Assembly: GCA_013141415.1 (NCBI GenBank)
Contig: JABFQY010000005.1
Coordinates: 186,001 to 250,000, forward strand
Source of the DNA: Kiritimatiellaceae bacterium
GTDB lineage: Bacteria; Verrucomicrobiota; Kiritimatiellia; Kiritimatiellales; Tichowtungiaceae
Length of the DNA stretch: 64,000 nucleotides
Direction of reading: 5' to 3'
Below, piece after piece: positions 62,805 to 64,000 of this stretch; positions within the stretch are counted from its first letter, which is position 1; every line of letters begins with the position of its first letter. Position numbers and translations under genes: made by a program. A model generated the notes under the pieces. It searched no databases. It was not told the origin of the DNA and was given only the letters and a program-made list of their open reading frames with translations.

Positions 62805-62841
62805 TAATGCGGGGCGTCGTTTAATTGATGCAGGAGAACTC

Positions 62842-63660
62842 ATGAGCGAATCGACTGGTGCGAGAGAAGACCTTCAGCAGACTGCCGCCATGCTTGAGCA
62901 GATCCTTGAGGTGATGCCCGATGATCTTTTCACATTGCGCGCGCTCTACGAAACATTGCTTAAACTCGAACGGCCCGAACAGGCTCTCAATTGCCTGAAG
63001 CGGTTAGATGACGCTGCGCGTGCCGTACAGAATGGCGAAGTCATCTCGTTTATTATTGAAGAGTACGAATCCGTCGCCGATGAAATGCCAGAGCTTCGCA
63101 AGCGGATTGAGAGGTTACAGGAACTGCAACTGGTCTCTGATCTGATGGCCGGGACGGTAGCAATTCCCAATTTGCCTGCCGGGCGAAAAGTCAGTGGTAT
63201 TGAAGCCGAAATGGCACTGGCTTGGGATCTGTTTCAGGATGAGCAGCTTTCTCAGGAGGAATATTCCAATGTATTGCATGACCTTACTGAAATGTCCTCG
63301 CGCGATGTGAGCGTTCCGGTGACCGTTCTGCATATTTTGCACGACCGCAACTTCAGCCGGTTCGACCGGCTGATGACACACCTCTGCCAGAAGAGCGGTA
63401 TGCCGATCATGGCAATCGGGCAGTTCAGTGAGCGCGAAGAATTGAGGGATGTGCTTCCTCTGGAGTTTATCATCCATCACGGCGCATTACCGTTTGCAGG
63501 GGTGGGCGACGACCTCCTGCTGGCAGTGCTTAACCCGCTGGACAAAGATCTGGTTCGCCGCGCGGGCGACTTGTCAGGCCGACGCTGCCACGCCTATCTG
63601 GTGTCCCCGCAGGAGTATGACCAGCGGTTGGCCCAGATTAAGAAAGCGCTGGCGGGTTGA
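62842..63660 (+). CDS. Stand-alone GspE-N (MshEN) domain protein with N-terminal helical repeats
   Basis: A 272-residue protein. Residues 1-130 are helical, with a TPR-like unit (LFTLRALYETLLKLERPEQA, then LNCLKRLDDA). Residues 190-272 resemble the MshEN/GspE N-terminal domain (MPIMAIGQFSE, then FIIHHGALPFAGVGDDLLLA, DLVRRAGDLSGRRCHAYLVS) but there is no ATPase part. Such domains bind c-di-GMP in MshE. It starts at 62842 with AGGAG just upstream. It may tune the PilB ATPase next to it; function inferred. Confidence 0.72.
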   Translation: MSESTGAREDLQQTAAMLEQILEVMPDDLFTLRALYETLLKLERPEQALNCLKRLDDAARAVQNGEVISFIIEEYESVADEMPELRKRIERLQELQLVSDLMAGTVAIPNLPAGRKVSGIEAEMALAWDLFQDEQLSQEEYSNVLHDLTEMSSRDVSVPVTVLHILHDRNFSRFDRLMTHLCQKSGMPIMAIGQFSEREELRDVLPLEFIIHHGALPFAGVGDDLLLAVLNPLDKDLVRRAGDLSGRRCHAYLVSPQEYDQRLAQIKKALAG

Positions 63661-64000
63661 TCACGGTTTTTTTGGAGTAAATCGTTCTCCAGGTGCGAGT
63701 CGGCGGGTTTCTCCGTTGCATCTGACAAGCACGTTGCTGGCTGTTATTTCGAGAACGCGCGCGCCGTTGACAACAGAACCGATCTTTACCACCTGACCGT
63801 TAATAACTGCCCGTGAGCCTCGGTTTGCGCTGAGGATCACGCCTTGACACAGTATGGTCTCCTCCGGTTTAGCCGGAACTGCTTTTTCAAAAAAGGATTG
63901 CAGGCCGCTGAATTTACTTTTTTGGATTGGTTTTTTACTAAGGACAGCGGGGATCCCAGTAGTTGAAGTCCGGACCAGGCGGGCGCAGAAGAAAAATCCT
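63661..64000 (-). CDS. GspB/MshK-like protein, 5'-truncated by window edge
   Basis: The frame is open through the window end, so only the C-terminal 112 residues are seen. They read a Cys-Gln-Gly strand, CQGVILSANRGSRAVINGQV, then VKIGSVVNGARVLEITASNV and ETRRLAPGERFTPKKP. The INGxxVxxGxxVxGxxVxxI pattern matches the C-terminal domain of GspB or MshK, proteins that link secretion or pilus complexes in the periplasm. It ends two bases from the GspE-N protein stop, convergent. Short and low-identity, so moderate confidence. Confidence 0.55.
   Translation of the reverse strand, partial: GFFFCARLVRTSTTGIPAVLSKKPIQKSKFSGLQSFFEKAVPAKPEETILCQGVILSANRGSRAVINGQVVKIGSVVNGARVLEITASNVLVRCNGETRRLAPGERFTPKKP

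Overview
The window looks like chromosomal DNA from a member of the PVC superphylum, most likely Kiritimatiellota or a close verrucomicrobial relative. The evidence is a 51-residue gene resembling the Chlamydiae/Verrucomicrobia small basic protein family (28038-28193), a lysine-rich histone H1-like protein joined to a DUF2934-like domain, large secreted PQQ-propeller and glycoside hydrolase proteins, and many short palindromic repeats. A class III (oxygen-sensitive) ribonucleotide reductase points to anaerobic or facultative growth. The lineage is inferred; no marker search could be run.

Layout. 1-4.3 kb: surface-polysaccharide genes (a membrane protein cut by the window edge, a family 2 glycosyltransferase, two nucleotide-sugar epimerase-like proteins). 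4.3-13 kb: recO, a secreted glycoside hydrolase, an N-acetylglutamate synthase-like protein, a 1,216-residue secreted protein with a methyltransferase-like fold followed by a PQQ propeller, and tRNA-Met. 13-20 kb: rsmE, an SMP-30-like protein, pgpA, an alkaline phosphatase, mnmE, an SDR and an esterase. 20-36.7 kb: repair and translation genes (AlkD-like, argS, ettA, uvrB, rluB-like), an M16 protease, a VanZ-like protein, gcvT, two HAD phosphatases and queF, interrupted by several families of palindromic repeats. 36.9-41.5 kb: tRNA-Pro, ridA, a cluster of small secreted Cys-rich (metal-binding) proteins next to an apparent RND efflux-pump remnant, a sugar symporter, and amrB beside an apparent remnant of its radical-SAM partner. 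41.6-51.4 kb: pyruvate kinase, an esterase, nrdG-redoxin-nrdD behind a candidate NrdR box, cvpA, dnaG and a response regulator. 51.4-64 kb: a hybrid histidine kinase and a type IV pilus / type II secretion-like locus with four pilins, a TPR glycosyltransferase, pilB/gspE, pilC/gspF, a PilS-like sensor, a PilR-like sigma-54 activator, a stand-alone GspE-N protein and the end of a GspB-like gene.

How it fits together. Four candidate sigma-54 promoters precede pilus genes, and a sigma-54 activator closes the pilB operon, so the pilus locus appears to be a self-contained sigma-54 regulon. The PilS-like sensor has no ATPase domain, so its phosphate must come from elsewhere if it signals by phosphotransfer.

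The most unusual signal is a 15-bp palindrome, TTCCARNNNYTGGAA. Its ten fixed arm bases TTCCA-N5-TGGAA occur ten times exactly, in genes and between them, where about 0.06 would be expected by chance. Four conserved-type genes also carry short palindromic or heptameric repeats in frame within their coding sequence, and a 253-bp MITE-like long palindrome sits upstream of the rluB-like gene.
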